Shown piece by piece: positions 24,185-35,340 of a stretch of DNA of 64,000 bases. The DNA lies in the NCBI GenBank assembly GCA_903813345.2, contig CAIIXF020000002.1, positions 32,258,109 to 32,322,108 on the forward strand, given 5' to 3'. Made by a program: the position numbers and the translations under genes. Position 1 is the stretch's first letter, and every line of letters starts with the position of its first letter. The stretch is from Owenia fusiformis. Taxonomy: Eukaryota > Annelida > Polychaeta > Sabellida > Oweniidae. A model generated the notes under the pieces. It had not been told where the DNA came from. It did not search any database and was given only the letters and a program-made list of their open reading frames with translations.

Positions 24185-24232
24185 CTTGCATCCCATGACA
24201 AGCAGCAAAATGCATTTATACGGCAGATCCAT
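24185..24232 (-). CDS. secreted cysteine-rich gene, exon 1 (start codon and signal peptide)
   Basis: ATG opens MDLPYKCILLLVMGCK before the donor TGCAAGgtaata. Joined to exon 2 (LITAC) this makes a typical signal peptide with hydrophobic core CILLLVMG. The six exons then encode about 236 residues of a secreted or extracellular protein. The 5' UTR and promoter should lie between 24.23 and 25 kb. This gene is unrelated to the zinc-finger arrays that flank it. Confidence 0.75.
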
Positions 24233-25000
24233 CTTCCAGTCAAAGATTCACAAACTTGAAAGTAAAAATTATTCATTGAAATTGATCTTCATAGAAATAT
24301 TTTGGGATTTCTATAACTCAATTGTAAATAAATAATTTGTTTAGTAAATCTTACCTTCTCAGCAAAGTACGTTTACGACTTATGAGCTTAACAATGAAGT
24401 GGATGGTTTTATTGTGGATCTTAATGGCACTTTGCATAATAGGAGTCATAAATCACGAAACGGCAACAACACGCCTGGTAATCGGATAAAATGAATGGAT
24501 GGGTGAGTAGGCGATTTCTTCAAGAATACATAACAAATGATCGAAAATATTAAAATTGAATGGAGGGGAGGGAACGAACATGTTTAATGTGTTTATATTC
24601 TGTTTAATGTTGATATCAATTCAGTATGTTTGATCATTTTTATAATTAGGCTAGGTAATTATTTACATGTACATGATGTAGTTATTTTTATTATACAATT
24701 TAATTGTTTATAGAATCGATTTCGTACCCAAATGTAATTTAAATGAAATTTGTAATTAAGGGAGTTTCAGCCATATGTAATTCAAAAATAATACATGAAG
24801 AATTAAAAGCACCATAATACAAAAAGTCACGCAGTTCTCACTCGAACCACAAGCAAAGAATGATTGAACCTCGCATCATAACTTTTTAAAGGATATAACT
24901 CTTTTAAGACTGGGAGATCATTTATTGGCGATATACAGGGTGGTCAAAAAAATGGAACCCTGCATTTTCCTCATATCTTCGTCATTTTGGATAATTATTC
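24233..25000. other. 5' flank of the secreted gene, then gap edge
   Basis: 24758-24935 is a dispersed repeat shared with 15480-15625. At 24937 tacagggtggtcaaaaaaat looks like the terminus of another TA-flanked element that runs into the gap. No gene is seen. Confidence 0.5.
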
Positions 25001-25500
25001 NNNNNNNNNNNNNNNNNNNNNNNNNNNNNNNNNNNNNNNNNNNNNNNNNNNNNNNNNNNNNNNNNNNNNNNNNNNNNNNNNNNNNNNNNNNNNNNNNNNN
25101 NNNNNNNNNNNNNNNNNNNNNNNNNNNNNNNNNNNNNNNNNNNNNNNNNNNNNNNNNNNNNNNNNNNNNNNNNNNNNNNNNNNNNNNNNNNNNNNNNNNN
25201 NNNNNNNNNNNNNNNNNNNNNNNNNNNNNNNNNNNNNNNNNNNNNNNNNNNNNNNNNNNNNNNNNNNNNNNNNNNNNNNNNNNNNNNNNNNNNNNNNNNN
25301 NNNNNNNNNNNNNNNNNNNNNNNNNNNNNNNNNNNNNNNNNNNNNNNNNNNNNNNNNNNNNNNNNNNNNNNNNNNNNNNNNNNNNNNNNNNNNNNNNNNN
25401 NNNNNNNNNNNNNNNNNNNNNNNNNNNNNNNNNNNNNNNNNNNNNNNNNNNNNNNNNNNNNNNNNNNNNNNNNNNNNNNNNNNNNNNNNNNNNNNNNNNN
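25001..25500. other. assembly gap of exactly 500 N
   Basis: A run of N from 25001 to 25500. It removes the end of the adjacent - strand finger exon and may be a placeholder of arbitrary size. The join between the secreted gene and the - array therefore depends on scaffolding. Confidence 0.98.
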
Positions 25501-25745
25501 GCTACTACAAGAGAAATACTTTAGACAGAGTTCACATTTGTATTTCTTGTTTCTGTCAATATTGAAGTATACTTTGGCCTGTTTGCTAGACATATGGGGT
25601 TGGTTGTCCTTTTTGCCTGGACCCTGTGGCCTGGTGAATTGGGTCCCACTCATCGAGAATGTCCCAGGAATGTAAGCCCCTGTGAAACTTGTTCCAGTAG
25701 TATTGGAGGCTTGATACTTGGAATAGGTCAAATCCACAAATTCCT
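25501..25745 (-). CDS. C2H2 terminal exon cut by the assembly gap (- exon a)
   Basis: The acceptor is aatttctaattccag, then AGGAATTT, phase 1. The spacer has the Thr/Gly motif of this subgroup (TTGTSFTGAYIPGTF). The first finger starts KCELCLKYFSCSS and then enters the gap, which must hold the rest of finger 1, finger 2 and the stop. Transcriptionally this is the most distal visible exon of the - array. Confidence 0.85.
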
Positions 25746-25939
25746 CTGGAATTAGAAATTTCAGAGTAAACATTTTTCTAAAAGCAACTGCATCAGATAG
25801 TAACAATACCACCACTTTATTCATAAAGAAACGAAACATTTGGACTAGTCTTTATCTAATGGATTGGGCGTATGAAGGATGAGAGTGTAAGGTTAAGAAT
25901 GTATGGTGTGAAAGGTGGGAAAGGTTGCTGAATCATATA

Positions 25940-26133
25940 CTGTAATTCTATCTAATTTGCGCTATTATTTTGGCGGATTTTCTGTTTCAAACATTTGGTG
26001 GCTCCTTAATTTTGCTAGCAATATTACAATGTACTAATGGTACCAATTTACATGGTACTAAAATTACTGGGGAATTTGGCAGCAACTTAATGTGGCCAAA
26101 TTAAAATGGCCACCAAATTAAGTAGAAGTACAG
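25940..26133. mobile_element. 194-bp MITE (ACTGTACTTCTAC family), TA flanks
   Basis: The right end aaattaagtagaagtacag and a diverged left end ctgtaattctatctaattt are inverse. TA lies on both sides. Related copies are at 12382-12457 and 37764-37965. Confidence 0.7.
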
Positions 26134-26479
26134 TACAATGTTAAACTGAAATTAAATAAATATCATAGTAATGAAATATATAGAAATAAAATGTTGATAA
26201 TATATGCATACCATTTTTGTGGATAGATAAAAAAAATACAGTCCAATACCTCCCCTAATATTCTAATAATAATGAAAATTGATTTTGTACAGGATAAAAC
26301 AACAAACAAAAACATTTATTTTGATAACCAACTTTACACAGACTTTATTATTTCAAAGAATTTTTTCTTCACCTTATATTAAAAAATAGAAATGTGAACA
26401 CTTGCTAATCTTTTGCCTTTTGGCCGCAGTCCTAATGGCATTTAAAACAAGGTTTTACTGTATATGTATAAGAGATCAT

Positions 26480-26750
26480 AATTTATGGACAAGTTTGCAG
26501 TGTCTTTGCATGTGGTATTTTCTCCTGAATATCATCTCACATATCAGACATTTAAATGGTTTTACACCAGTATGGATTGCATAATGCATTTTCAAGTTGT
26601 GTTTGTATGAACAAGAGAGGTTTTACTGTATATGTATAAGAGATCATAATTTATGGACAAATCTGCAGTGTCTTTGCATGTGGTCCTTTCTCCTGAATGT
26701 CATCTCACATATCAGACATTTGAATGGTTTTTCACCAGTGTGGGTCAATT
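26480..26750 (-). pseudogene. two partial copies of the end of - exon b
   Basis: Two stretches repeat tgtctttgcatgtggt and atctcacatatcagacattt, the inverse of the exon b second finger (CLICEMTFRRKDHMQRH), each with a linker HTG and part of the first helix. Neither has a first-finger CxxC. Each is preceded by tatgtataagagatcataat, so a unit of about 190 bp was duplicated. Confidence 0.8.
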
Positions 26751-27262
26751 TACAGAGTATTGTATTGTATTGTTTTGTATTGTATATCTTTATTGCCCAT
26801 AATAAAATGGAGATACAATTTGTATGTACAGTAATGTAAAATAAAAGTACAAAATTATATACATGTTAGACGTATAAAAAACTATTCAATGAGAAATTGA
26901 AATGTTCAACCGTCTCTAACTGGAATGAGTTACACAGTTTACATCGTTTACACTGATCTTCACCTCCTCTATACTTATAGTTCAAGTTGTGCTCACCTAT
27001 CAATAGTCTGAACATTGATTAGTTTACAAGAGTCTGTTGCACGCTGAAAATGTTAAGCAATGGACTGGATCCTTCGCCCAATTTTACATTGTGTTTTATT
27101 AATAGTTTCAATGTCCTTCTGCTTGATAATTCACAACTGGGGCAGCATAGGTCATACATGGAATTGAATAAGTATTGTACAGTTTAGATGCAGAAATTGG
27201 AGTTAAACCTCCACATTCATTTCCAATACCAAGTAATAATGAGTAAAATTGCTTTCTTCCCT

Positions 27263-27690
27263 TTAGAACAGTGGTTTCTGATTATGGACTTTACTATAGT
27301 GTCTTTGCATGTGGTCCTTTCTCCTGAATGTCATCTCACATATCAGACATTTAAATGGTTTTACACCAGTATGGATTGCATAATGCATTTTCAAGTTATG
27401 TTTATACGTGAAATATTTCAAACAGATTTCACACTTCCAATTTCCTTTATTGTCAGGAAACACCGTAACACATGTTCCTGTATTGCCTTGATTTTGTGGC
27501 CCAGTATTTTGTGTTCCAGTATTTTGTGGCCCAGTATTTTGTGTTCCAGTATTTTGTGTTGCAGTATTTTGTATTCCAGTATTTTGTGTTCCAGAGTAGA
27601 CTGTCCCAGTGGGTAGACTCCCAGTATAATACGTTCCAAAGTTAGTGCTGATGATGTTACAACTGTTGTAGGCTGTATTTATAACTTCAA
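27263..27690 (-). CDS. two-finger C2H2 terminal exon with QNTG repeats (- exon b)
   Basis: The acceptor is ctatatttccag, then TTGAAGTT, phase 1. It encodes about 142 residues with no Met. The spacer carries seven tandem five-residue units of the type QNTGT or QNTGP (15-bp DNA repeat ccagtattttgtgtt, inverse). Finger 1 is at 87-107 (CEICLKYF, contacts Y/H/N/M) and finger 2 at 115-136 (CLICEMTF, contacts R/D/H/R). The tail is NQKPLF. The repeat is probably polymorphic. Confidence 0.92.
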
Positions 27691-28900
27691 CTGGAAATAT
27701 AGTCAAACTAAAGTTATAGGTGACGATTGTGATATTTGGCACAGACACTAATGGTTAAAATTGCAATATGCAAATAAATCAGCTTTACTTATAGCCTAAT
27801 CAATACATATCAAAACCAATCAAATCAATTTCTCACAGACCAAGAATTGAATTTCTTTACATCAATGGTTAGCAAGTCTGGTATTTGGACCTAAATCTAA
27901 GTTTATAAGTTTGTCGGAGGGGGGGGGATTAAACAAAAACTGTGTGGAATAAGGAATTAATGAAGTCATTTTTTCTCTAACTGTGACATCATAAGCTATC
28001 TAAGATTATCTTTCTATCTAATTGATTAACATACATAACTTCAAAAAGTTCTCTTAATGACACTGAGGAGGTGCATAATTATCACCATAAAATAAAACTT
28101 AAGTTAATTTTCAATTTGTAAGAGATATTTTATCATTATAAGAAGCTGGACTTTCTTTAAAGAAAATGTCACAAGAATTATTCACACCTGAATGCTATTA
28201 AAATTGAGACAAAACAAGGTTAAAATTTAATTTATTTTAATCTTAATTAAAATCTAACTAAACCTTAAGTTATGTACAAATTACTTAACAGTTATTGCTT
28301 TTTCTAATATCAATTTTTTCTATACATGTACATTCAATAGTTTTGCAATGTATCAATACAATATACATTGAATTTGATTTTCTAAAGATCAATCCTGGAA
28401 CATACAATTAAATGGTATTTTCGATGTAATGAAACAATGTACGAAGTAACATCTGCTGGAAGTTAAAGAGTCTGCAATGGTCGACAAAAATTCTGAGAAA
28501 AAATTCTATAATGTCTAGTGTCTGAATCAAGTAAAAGTACACAGCCAATATATTTCGACGCCGTTTCGGCATCGAACAAATTCGGCACTGTTCCGGCACC
28601 GTTTCGACACCGAAACCTTTCAACACCAAAATTTGCTACTAGACTAGTCAGTCCATTTGGTGCCGAAACGGCACCGAAATTTGGCACCGAAAATCAGATT
28701 GCATTTTAGGGGTGTAGAGGACTCCAATATCAAAACTATAGTATATTTCAAACTAGTCTACAACCAAGTCATCTGATTCATGGGAGAAAAACATACTTAA
28801 AAAAGACAACTTTAATATCAAAACAACAGTTCTCATTTTAATGGCATTTCAAAGTATTCTACAATGGTCAGCAAGTCATTTGATTCATGGAGTTTGAACC
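27691..28900. other. intron, with a GC-richer repeat block
   Basis: 28550-28700 is a local island of ggcaccgaaac and its inverse (listed separately). The rest is AT-rich with nothing recognised. Confidence 0.5.
28550..28700. repeat. short palindromic repeat cluster (TTCGGCACCG type)
   Basis: Several copies of ttcggcaccgttt and its inverse aaacggcaccgaa occur within 150 bp of otherwise AT-rich DNA. It may be part of a transposon terminus with subterminal repeats. Confidence 0.6.
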
Positions 28901-29271
28901 CTATTCATAGTCAGTTTTATGCATTTGTTTACAATGTCTCTTCACACAGTCTTTTCTGTTGAACATCTTCTTACATACGGGGCATGAAAATGCTCTCTCG
29001 CCAGTGTGGGTCAAATAATGCCTCCTCAAGTTAGGTTTAGTCGAGGAATACTTAAAGCAAATTTCACATTTATATTTTGTCTTTCCTTCATTATTCGAAG
29101 ATGTTGAGGCCTGTTTTATATGGGATGGTTTGTACTTTTTGCCTTTATAGTTTATTCCAGTGTTTTGCGTCCTAGTATTATCATCTCCCACAGATTGAGT
29201 CCTAGGAACATCTGCCCCATAGCTGTAGTTCAAGGTGTTACTAAAGTTGTAGTTGCTTTTAACATCTTCAA
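28901..29271 (-). CDS. two-finger C2H2 terminal exon (- exon c)
   Basis: The acceptor is attatcttttcag, then TTGAAGAT, phase 1. It encodes about 123 residues with no Met ahead of the fingers. Finger 1 is at 69-89 (CEICFKYS, contacts T/P/N/R); the core Phe is replaced by Ser, which should loosen the fold. Finger 2 is at 97-118 (CPVCKKMF, contacts R/D/C/R). The linker is TGERAFS and the tail KTDYE. Closest to - exon f, which shares NRKDCVxRHC and the tail. Confidence 0.9.
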
Positions 29272-30420
29272 CTGAAAAGATAATAAAACTCAGGTTAACT
29301 GCTTGAACATGTTTTTCATCAGCCTTAAAGTTTCAACAATCTTATGAACATATACAAGTTATTAACGTGCAAAATGTCACCACCTGTTATTTGTTACATA
29401 TTTTATACAAACACTGACAGCCAAACATTAACCATCTAACAATGTTCACTAAAATGTCACCACTTCATGTGGGGACATAAAAAGACTGTAAATCTGAATC
29501 AACTGTTTATTGAGACTGAAGACAGTCAACAGTATATTAATAGAGGTCCACAGTGCATCAGTCAAGGTCAACAGTTACCAGTTTTAATGAACCAATCAAA
29601 ATCAAGTATTAAGACTGGGGCGGTATCCCATTTTTATGGGTATAAACTCTCATCATTTGAATTGCAGTATGAATGTAATGAAACTAAATGAGTTCACCCT
29701 AACAAATATTTTTATATCTCAAAACAATAACTACTCTTACCTAGTTTGTGAATGATAATTTTCATGATAATTTACCAGTGTTCTAAAATGTCCCACTGAC
29801 AAACAGTTTAATAATTAACATTCTAATATGATACATGGCGTTAAAAAAGCAAGAACAATTGATTTACTGGTCTATATTGGACTATGTATGACCGCTAAAA
29901 TTCATAATGCAAATAGTTGTTTTCTTGTCTGTTTATCATATTAGAATCGTAACAAAGACCTCGATTTTATGATTTATGTCAAATATATGACCTCAATTTT
30001 TACTTGGGCCATTGCCAAAGACCTCAATTGCTACGCGATTTCAGTCTTTTAACAATGAAAATAATAAAATTTTCGGTCATATATTATGCCATAAATCATA
30101 ACACCTCAGTCTTTATTCCTTAAATAAAGCTATTTTTCTATCTTTTATTATTTCAAAAAAGTTTTTAACTAAAGTTAAATGTTCAAAAATGTCAAATTCG
30201 TTTCATATTTGAGTAACTAAAACAAAGCAGAAGTTATGTTTAAATCGGTTAATAAAAAGTGACAGTTATATCTGGATTCTTTCTATATGCATGATATACT
30301 ACAACTTTATAAACACTATTGGGCAGGCAATCTCATTACTAAAATCTTTTTCAACAGGGACTCTGAAGTTGAATCTGAATGGTAATATTTATTTCTCACA
30401 TAGCTTGAATTTATTTACAA
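29272..30420. other. intron or 3' flank, no gene seen
   Basis: 29360-29465 is a copy of the dispersed family with aaaatgtcaccacctg. Around 29940-30120 are several tgacctcaattt/aagacctcaatt words in direct and inverted order. No gene is seen. Confidence 0.5.
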
Positions 30421-30690
30421 CAGTGTCTTTGCCCACTGCTCTTTCTTAAGAATGTCATCTCACAAATTGGACATTTGTATGGCTTTTCCCCAATGTGGGT
30501 CAATTTATGCATAATCAAGTTGCCTTTAAGGCAAACATTTACAGTGGTTTCTTATTATGGACTTTACTACAGTGTCTGCATACTGCTCTTTCTTAAGAAT
30601 GTCCTCTCACATATTGGACATTTGTATGACTTTTCCCCAGTGTGGGTCAATTTAGGCATGATCAAGATGCCTTTAAGGTAAACACTTATA
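30421..30690 (-). pseudogene. two tandem copies of the end of - exon d
   Basis: Each unit repeats ctgctctttcttaagaatgt and cattggacatttgtat, the inverse of the second finger of exon d, plus the HTGEK linker and the start of the first helix. A spacer, gtggtttcttattatggact, joins units. The copies end in ttgccttta and lack the first CxxC, so they cannot form two fingers. Confidence 0.82.
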
Positions 30691-31053
30691 GTGGTTTCTT
30701 ATTATGGACTTTACTACAGTGTCTTTGCATACTGCTCTTTCTTAAGAATGTCCTCTCACATATTGGACATTTGTATGACTTTTCCCCAGTGTGGGTCAAT
30801 TTATGCATGATCAAGTTGCCTTTCGATGAGAACCTTTTCAAACAAAGTTCACATCTTTCTTCATTATAAGAGGAAATTGCAGCTTGATTTCTTGGTATAT
30901 GCGTCACTTTGTCCTTGTCGCTTTGATTGTGTGCCCAAGAGCTTTGCGTCCCAGGGTAGAGTGTCCCAGTGGGAAGAGTCTCAGTGAAATCTTTGCCAGA
31001 GCTTGTGCTGAAGGATTTACTTATATAGTAGACAGTCGAATTAACCTCCTCAT
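30691..31053 (-). CDS. two-finger C2H2 terminal exon (- exon d)
   Basis: The acceptor is tgattttatttccag, then ATGAGGAG, phase 1; ATG at the junction is out of frame (G+AT = Asp). The stop lies at about 30686-30688. It encodes about 122 residues with no in-frame Met before finger 2. Finger 1 is at 68-88 (CELCLKRF, contacts S/G/N/M) and finger 2 at 96-117 (CPICERTF, contacts R/S/S/R). The spacer keeps TLPTGTLYPGT, like exon b. The tail is NKKPL. Confidence 0.9.
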
Positions 31054-32399
31054 CTGGAAATAAAATCAAACATGAATTACACCTGATTTTTTCATTCCTA
31101 TTTCAGCAATTAAACTGAATCTCTCAAACCATTTTTCTGTTATTAAACCCCAGTAAAATGAATCATATGCATAAAATAAAATTGAAAATAAAAGAATGTA
31201 CTTTATCACGAATAACAATTTTATTATCTATAGAATAACTTTTTCAGAAAAGGTCATAATTGTAGAACAATTTAAATTTTTTTTGGGAATATACACTTTT
31301 ATATCAATGGCACTCATTTTAACATTTTGTGCATTCACATTATTAATTAGTACATTTTGTACATGCACTCGTACAATTCTAAGAATTAGAGACTAATTAC
31401 TTGCTCAAAAATATCCACTTTTTAGAATTAATTTCCTGGTATATCAAACTTTTTTAGAACACAATTTTTGTATCAATGTCTGCTACAAGACTTATTTGCC
31501 TCATCTCTGTTTATCCAACTATGCAATATATAAGCACAAGTGCCAAAGGGAAAGGACCAAAAGTTGTAATGGAACTTTGCAAAAAGCAAACTCTGAGTGC
31601 GTACCAGTCAAGAAAAACATATAGCCCAAAACCATGATCTAACGTGAAAAGAAACAATGTCTAATACCCCCTTTCCCCCCACCATTCAAGAAACCAATAT
31701 CACAATCCAGGACCAGAAGACCAAGGGACATTTCATTCATACTGAAGTCATTACAATACATTTTGAAGAAAAATTAGATATTGATAGCCAATTGATAGCC
31801 AATACTCATAACTTCAAAAATAGTTGTAGATACAAGTACTCAAACAAGATAGAGCATTCAGTCTCAAATGATGTGGGATAGATAATATCCAGTCTCCAAG
31901 TCCATAGGTGTTTCAAAGGGTCAACATCCATTCACAACACACTGAGAGAGGATTTTAAGAGAATATGATGCTTTATGTGGTAAATATCTTCTCTAACTTT
32001 TGAGAAGTATTTGTGTTTATCATAGTGACATGTGTGGAAATTAAGATCTTCTGGTGTTTCAACTATTGTAAGGCACAACTCCGGGAATAAATAGTTTTTA
32101 TTACATTTGCTTTGCTCATAATTTAGCCCAAATTTCCCAATGCATCTAGAGATTTTTTTTCATATAGAAACAATATTCATTGTTCAGATATAACAAGAGG
32201 TTTTATTATGGGATACTAAATAAAGGTTTGTACATAAACTTAGTTAGTATGTGATACAGTATTAATTCAAAACTAGCTCAAGGTATTTACAAATTGGCAA
32301 AATGTCATGCAGAAACTCTACAGATATCTAAGACTGTTGAACTATTCTACAATGTTTGCACGATATCTTCAGGATTTACTAGATTTTACCTAAACCAAA
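31054..32399. other. intron or 3' flank, nothing recognised
   Basis: AT-rich sequence without domains, clear repeats or splice-supported exons. Open frames at 31.2 and 31.7 kb look like chance. Confidence 0.45.
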
Positions 32400-32569
32400 C
32401 ATCTTACAGATTTAAGACAAGACTATAGTTTCTCTCCAGTATATTTTCTATATGGTGGACAGTTTTGAAATGTCTGCATATTTGATTTTCTCAAGAATGT
32501 CATTGCACATATTGGACATGAGTATGGTTTCTCTCCAGTATGGAACAAATTATGTAAAGTATAAATCAA
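32400..32569 (-). pseudogene. partial copies of the end of - exon e
   Basis: tatatggtggacagttttga and tttgattttctcaagaatgt, then cacatattggacatgag and ttctctccagtatgg, repeat the second finger and linker of exon e in inverse. A further short fragment (tttctctccagtat) at 32430 suggests a second, mostly lost, unit. Confidence 0.78.
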
Positions 32570-32925
32570 TTACAGCTTTTCTATATGGTGAACAGTTTTG
32601 CAATGTCTGTGCATATTTGATTTCCTCAAGAACGTCATAGCACAAATGGGACATGAGTATGGTTTATCTCCAGTATGGGACAAATTATGTCTAGACAAGG
32701 TGCCTTTTGATGAGAATGTTTTCAAACAAAGTTCACATTTGTGCACTGGACTGGGTGGACTATCATCATTTCCAATTGCATTAGATGCTTTGTTCTGTTT
32801 GCCTTGATTGTATATTCCAGTGCCAGTATAGATGGTCCCAGTAAGGCTAGTCCAAGGGTATATTATTCCCGAGTGAGAGTTGACACTTTCAGAAACGTAG
32901 TAAGAGCTCATATCAATAAGTCCAT
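32570..32925 (-). CDS. two-finger C2H2 terminal exon (- exon e)
   Basis: The acceptor is atttctatttccag, then ATGGACTT, phase 1 (the ATG is out of frame). It encodes about 118 residues. Finger 1 is at 64-84 (CELCLKTF, contacts S/G/T/R) and finger 2 at 92-113 (CPICAMTF, contacts R/S/N/R), with linker TGDKPYS and tail HIEKL. The spacer has SLTGTIYTGTGIYN, the subgroup motif. Closest relatives are exons d and h. Confidence 0.92.
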
Positions 32926-33464
32926 CTGGAAATAGAAATAATATAAGATCAGTTGACTTGAACTCATGTTCAGCCATACACCATTAGTATAGATCTTAAA
33001 CAAATTAACAAAAAATTGATGAGTAAAATTATTCATTTTTATTATTGTGTACCACAAATATTCCGGTGAACAATTCCAAGCAATTATTTACAATTATAAA
33101 GATATTAAAAGTTTAAAATAACATGTGAATTACAGAATAAAATGTGTTCATAGACAATGATAAAAATTACATTTTGGCAACATTTGCTTCTGTGTAACAA
33201 AACGATTAAAATGTAAACTTAAGGTTTGTTATCTTGATATCTGTAAAAAGGGGAGCTTCCTAAAAGTACAATGCTCGACACAATTTCAGATTTATTGAAT
33301 TTCAAAAACTAATTAGAAAAACTCTATGTCTATCCTACATCTTATGGCCCATCTTATTAATATAAGGCAGTTAATGAGTCCACATATCCAAACTACAGTT
33401 AACATATTCATATCAATCTACAATCACAAGTCCTCTATCGATCTGAACCATCGATTACAAAAAC
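32926..33464. other. intron, nothing recognised
   Basis: AT-rich, with no repeat or gene recognised. Confidence 0.45.
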
Positions 33465-33817
33465 TCACTCATATTCAGTTTTATGGACATGTCTACAATG
33501 CCTTTGCACGCAGTCTTTCCGATTAAACATCTTCTCACATACTGGACATGTGAATCGCTTCTCGCCAGTGTGGGTCAAATAATGCCTGTTTAATTTATTC
33601 TTTGATGATAAAATTTTTAAACAAAGTTCACATTGTTGGTAGGGGGGCCGAACAGTTTGTTTAGTTGTTGTATTGAATACTTTGTTGGTATTAATTCGAG
33701 TCTCAGTGTTAATTGCTCCAGTGTGGAATGTCCTAGAGGAGAGTGTCCCAGTGTAGTTTGTTCCAGATTCCAGATTGGACGATTGAGAAATGTAGTAGGT
33801 TGAGTCCAAATGTCCAA
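33465..33817 (-). CDS. two-finger C2H2 terminal exon (- exon f)
   Basis: The acceptor is gattttacttccag, then TTGGACAT, phase 1. It encodes about 117 residues with no Met. Finger 1 is at 63-83 (CELCLKIL, contacts S/N/K/R; core Phe replaced by Leu) and finger 2 at 91-112 (CPVCEKMF, contacts R/D/C/R). The linker is TGEKRFT and the tail KTEYE. A sister of exon c by finger 2 and tail. A minisatellite lies in its 5' flanking intron. Confidence 0.92.
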
Positions 33818-33856
33818 CTGGAAGTAAAATCAATTGAAAATTAATTGACAGCTGAA

Positions 33857-34330
33857 CAATAGTACCTCAAGAAGTGGGCAATAGTACCTCAACAATTGTA
33901 CAATAGTACCTCAACAAGTGGACAATAGTACCTCAACAATTGTACAATAGTACCTCAACAAGTGGGCAATAGTACCTCAACAATTGTACAATAGTACCTC
34001 AAGAAGTGGGCAATAGTACCTCAACAATTGCACAATAGTACCTCAAGAAGTGGACAATAGTACCTCAACAATTGTACAATAGTACCTCAAGAAGTGGGCA
34101 ATAGTACCTCAACAATTGTACAATAGTACCTCAACAATTGTACAATAGTACCTCAACAATTGTACAATAGTACCTCAAGAAGTGGGCAATAGTACCTTAA
34201 CAATTGTACAAAAGTACCTCAACAAGTGGGCAATAGTACCTCAACAATTGTACAATGGTACCTCAACAAGTGGGTAATAGTACCTCAACAATTGCACAAT
34301 TAATAGTACCTCAACAAGTGGACAAAAGTT
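33857..34330. repeat. 22-bp minisatellite, two alternating unit types
   Basis: About 21 units of caatagtacctcaa followed by either caattgta or gaagtggg/caagtggg. The two types often alternate, giving a 44-bp higher-order unit. It decays through about 34510. It lies within 60 bp of the exon f acceptor, on its intron side. Unlike the other arrays it does not copy finger coding sequence. The 12-base stretch tacaattgttga in some units is partly self-complementary. Confidence 0.88.
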
Positions 34331-35340
34331 CTTCATAAACTAAACAATATTACTTCAACAACTGGCCAATAGTACCTAAACAATTGTATATCAGTAAATC
34401 AACATCTGTTCAAAAGTACATCAACATCTGTTCAAAAGTACCTCAATATCTGTTCATAATTACATACCTCAACAGCTTGACCATAGTATCTCAACAACTG
34501 GATGATAGAATTGCCAACAACTGGACAACAGTGCCCAAAATATAGAAGTTGTAGGTCAGTAGATCCAAAATAGCACAAAACATGACAAAATACTATTCTA
34601 TTCTAACATATTCTATTACAGTCTATAATATCAGGAGTTTTGAACATTATAAGCCTTAAATGAGAAAGAGAAACTTGAACACAGGTTAAACTTAGATATA
34701 CATGTGGTCATGATCCCCTGTTGAAACTTAGTATTTAAAAAATTCTATAGTTTTCATTTTAGTACAATTTATTGAGCATGGATAAAATGTAGAATGTCAC
34801 TTGACTTTCCGGAGATTTTGAAGTCAGTTCTGCACTTCACAGTTCAAAATCAACTTGTGTAGTAATTTGAGTACACCTTCTAATTTGCCTCACTGGCATT
34901 TTATAGTTTCTCAGAACATATTCTCTCAGAATCAGGAAATTAGGATGATGAGCAGGGAAAGTTTGTAGGGGATTCCAGTCACAAAAAATAATGAGTGACA
35001 ACTTACACTTCCTCCAGGATAACTGTACAACTTTCTCATTTACAGCAAAATGTTATATTTCAGTTCACATTTACCTATAGCTACAAACACAAAGATGCAT
35101 AGTTGAACATCTATCCATTGCTTGTCATATCTAATATATGAGAACACTATTACTCTTGTGCAGACATATACTCGTCTAAGTTGTCTGTGGAATTCATTTG
35201 GTCCATGGAAAATGTCCCACTTGGTTTGTTCATTTTGCATTGTACATGTACATTGTTAATAGGTAACAGATGTTGAAGTGTTCCACTTATGGAGGTGTTC
35301 AATTTTCAGATCTGTTCCACTATACAGGTTTACTGTAATA
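34331..35340. other. intron between - exons f and h, nothing recognised
   Basis: Contains decayed ends of the minisatellite and, at 35265-35335, a relic with gaagtgttccacttatgg and ctatacaggtttactgtaa. No gene is seen. Confidence 0.5.

Larger units (their letters stand above)
25746..27262. other. region downstream of - exon b: MITE, exon-end copies, retroelement-like insert
   Basis: Contains the MITE at 25940-26133 and the finger copies at 26480-26750. From about 26757 to 27290 comes an insert that starts with tattgtattgtattgttttg and tatctttattgcccat, words typical of a retroelement 3' end in reverse orientation. The insert separates copies from the parent exon. No intact gene is seen. Confidence 0.5.
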
